Part shown: positions 6,123 to 7,358 of the stretch, piece after piece
How positions within the stretch are numbered: the first letter of the stretch is position 1
Layout: the number at the start of each line of letters is the position of its first letter
NCBI GenBank assembly: GCA_040509055.1
Contig: JBEVLT010000452.1
Coordinates: 1 to 7,358, forward strand
DNA from: JAJKIP01 sp040509055
GTDB taxonomy: Bacteria; Bacteroidota; Bacteroidia; Chitinophagales; Chitinophagaceae
Direction of reading: 5' to 3'
Length of the DNA stretch: 7,358 nucleotides
Position numbers and translations under genes: made by a program
Notes under the pieces: model-generated
Database searches by the model: none
The model's input: the letters and a program-made list of their open reading frames with translations, nothing else
Told to the model about the DNA's origin: nothing

Positions 6123-6874
6123 TCAGCACCGGGATAGGTTCGCTGCAGGTGCTGCAGTTCGGCCAGGATATAGCCCAGGTGTTCCGTATGCAAGCCTTCC
6201 TTGCCGCCCTTTTGCATAAATGTTTTTTCCGGCACCGGCAATCCTGCTTCGTCAAATACTTCTTCTACCTTCCGCGTCCATTCCTCTTTCATGCCGCTTG
6301 TGCCGATGCCGATAGCGGCTTCAAATGAGGCCGGTTCAAACAGTTCGCCGGTGTACATCCATAGTTCGCTGATGGCATGCAGCATACGGTGACGGCTTTC
6401 GTCCGTCCCATCCCCGAGGCGGATCACCCATTCGCTGCTCCAGCGCAGGTGATAGGTCACTTCTTTCAGTGCCTTGGCTGCAATAGCGGCTAACTGGCTA
6501 TCACCCGGATGGCCTGTTTGCAGCTGCCGGTACAGGATGTGCTGGTAAGCGCTGAAAAAAAACTGGCGGAGCACGGTTTGTCCCCAGTCGCCATTGGGTT
6601 GCTCTGCCAGCAGGCAGTTTTTAAACTCCCGTTCTGTGCGCAGGTAGGCCAGCGAGTCTTCGGTAGAGCCATCTGCTCTCAATGTCGCCGCATACTGGTA
6701 AAAGCTCCTGGCCTGGCCCAGCAGGTCCAGCGAAATATTGGTAATGGCAATATCCTGTTCCAGGATGGGACCATGGCCGCACCATTCTGCATTGCACTGG
6801 GCAAGGATGAGCGTGGTATCGGCTAAATGGAGCGTATAATCGATCAGCGGTTGTTTCAAGTGCGAAATATTCAA
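6116..6874 (-). CDS. paaC: PaaC, structural subunit of phenylacetyl-CoA epoxidase
   Basis: A 252-residue all-helical, ferritin-like protein, close to E. coli PaaC (248). PaaC pairs with the catalytic di-iron subunit PaaA to build the oxygenase core and does not itself hold the working metal centre. Conserved segments are EWCGHGPILEQDIAITNISLD (30-50), LLGQAR (51-56), LLAEQPNGD (88-96), ALKEVTYHLRWSSEWVIRLGDGT (135-157) and the end from GGKEGLHTEHLG (223-234) through AELQHLQRTYPGAEW. The start is unusual: no in-frame ATG is available, because a TGA lies two codons upstream of the TTG at 6874. A second TTG, five codons further in, would give a protein whose N terminus matches E. coli length better. 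It starts 48 nt after the paaB stop, past a perfect palindrome, and its end overlaps paaD. Confidence 0.94.
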   Translation of the reverse strand: MNISHLKQPLIDYTLHLADTTLILAQCNAEWCGHGPILEQDIAITNISLDLLGQARSFYQYAATLRADGSTEDSLAYLRTEREFKNCLLAEQPNGDWGQTVLRQFFFSAYQHILYRQLQTGHPGDSQLAAIAAKALKEVTYHLRWSSEWVIRLGDGTDESRHRMLHAISELWMYTGELFEPASFEAAIGIGTSGMKEEWTRKVEEVFDEAGLPVPEKTFMQKGGKEGLHTEHLGYILAELQHLQRTYPGAEW

Positions 6875-6888
6875 TGGTCAACAATCAA

Positions 6889-6906
6889 ATCCGATAGCTA
6901 TCGGAT
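6889..6906. promoter_or_regulatory. Perfect 18-bp palindrome between paaB and paaC
   Basis: ATCCGATAGCTATCGGAT reads the same on both strands, with symmetry ending sharply on each side. It fills the middle of the 48-nt paaB-paaC gap. As DNA it could be the site of a dimeric regulator; as RNA it folds into a 7-bp stem with an AGCU loop that could attenuate, stabilise or separate the messages. The following minus-strand bases (TTTGATTG) are too poor in T for a strong terminator. It could equally be a copy of a dispersed intergenic palindrome. The palindrome is certain; its role is not known. Confidence 0.6.
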
Positions 6907-6922
6907 CAATGCTCACCGGGTG

Positions 6923-7285
6923 TTACATATGATTTACTTCGTCCGGCAGTTCATAAAACGTGGGATGGCGGTATACCTTGTCATTGGCGGGCTCATAGAA
7001 GCTGGCGGCATCGCCGGGATTGGAAGCATGAATATACTTCGACTCTACCACCCAGATGCTCACCCCTTCCATGCGGCGGGTGTAAACATCCCGTGCGTTT
7101 TCGATGGCCATTTGCGCATCGGCAGCATGCAGGCTGCCGGCATGCTTGTGGTCAAGCCCCTGTTTGCTGCGGATAAAGACTTCCCACAGCGGCCAGTCGC
7201 TTTTGGTCTGTTTGATCTCCGGTACCGATGCTCCGGTTTTATCTTCCGGGATATCGCCGTAATAATATTTTCTGATCAGCTTCAT
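6923..7285 (-). CDS. paaB: PaaB, phenylacetyl-CoA epoxidase subunit, N-terminally extended
   Basis: A 120-residue protein whose residues 31-120 match PaaB closely: WPLWEVFIRSKQGLDHKHAG (31-50), SLHAADAQMAIENARDVYTRR (51-71), EGVSIWVV (73-80) and the end KVYRHPTFYELPDEVNHM (103-120). PaaB is a small subunit that bridges PaaAC dimers in the epoxidase. E. coli PaaB is about 95 residues with its WPL at residue 6, so this product carries roughly 25 extra N-terminal residues. They are basic and tyrosine-rich at first (MKLIRKYYYGD), then polar up to the core. No ATG, GTG or TTG lies between the first codon and the core, and the previous reading frame stops 6 nt before the ATG, so the extension looks genuine. 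It is followed by paaC after 48 nt. Confidence 0.93.
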   Translation of the reverse strand: MKLIRKYYYGDIPEDKTGASVPEIKQTKSDWPLWEVFIRSKQGLDHKHAGSLHAADAQMAIENARDVYTRRMEGVSIWVVESKYIHASNPGDAASFYEPANDKVYRHPTFYELPDEVNHM

Positions 7286-7291
7286 AAACTA

Positions 7292-7358
7292 TTATTTAAA
7301 TCCGATCCGTGGCCTGTTCTTAAAATTTTCTTCAGTTATTTTCTCCTGCAACAGGTAT
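7292..7358 (-). CDS. 3' end of an upstream gene, possibly paaA
   Basis: One minus-strand frame is open from the window edge (first full codon at 7357) for 21 residues, ending in NRPRIGFK and a TAA 6 nt before the paaB ATG. The other two frames stop sooner. Such spacing fits an operon neighbour, and in most paa operons the gene before paaB is paaA, the di-iron catalytic subunit. The short tail is not recognisable as PaaA by itself, so the identity rests on position only. Confidence 0.4.
   Translation of the reverse strand, partial: YLLQEKITEENFKNRPRIGFK

Overview
The window looks like a piece of a Bacteroidota chromosome, most likely family Chitinophagaceae. The support is a C-terminal type IX secretion (T9SS) sorting domain, a short Obg GTPase without a C-terminal extension, start sites lacking strong Shine-Dalgarno sequences, and upstream boxes matching the Bacteroidota -7 consensus TAnnTTTG. 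The family-level placement is inferred from protein resemblance and was not tested by a search.

Right half (3718-7358, all minus strand, read from high to low coordinates): a phenylacetic acid (PAA) catabolic operon in the order [end of an unidentified gene, perhaps paaA]-paaB-paaC-paaD-paaG-paaI-paaY. PaaB, PaaC and PaaD are parts of the ring-1,2-phenylacetyl-CoA epoxidase, and PaaG isomerises the epoxide to the oxepin. PaaI and PaaY are thioesterases that release CoA from reactive or dead-end intermediates. So this part holds most of the epoxidase, the next enzyme, and two detoxifying enzymes. Spacing is tight (7-nt overlap, or gaps of 9 to 54 nt). The operon promoter, the ligase paaK, the reductase paaE and the lower-pathway genes paaZ/H/J are not in the window. 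The paaB-paaC gap holds a perfect 18-bp palindrome.

Left half (1-3634): minus-strand genes for a secreted propeller-like protein with a T9SS tail (2408-3634), the ribosome-associated GTPase Obg (952-1953) and a secreted protein of unknown function (74-880). One plus-strand gene (2011-2352) encodes a small cysteine-rich exported protein divergent from obg. A U-tailed terminator hairpin lies between the converging T9SS-cargo gene and the small-protein gene. A second putative terminator sits at the left edge.

The region reads as ordinary core and catabolic chromosome. I see no tRNA, rRNA, CRISPR, insertion sequence, phage gene or att site, and no convincing undescribed system. The points most worth a second look are the paaB-paaC palindrome, the N-terminal extension of PaaB, the overlapping divergent -7 boxes that bear on the obg start, and the isomerase plus two-thioesterase arrangement directly after paaD.
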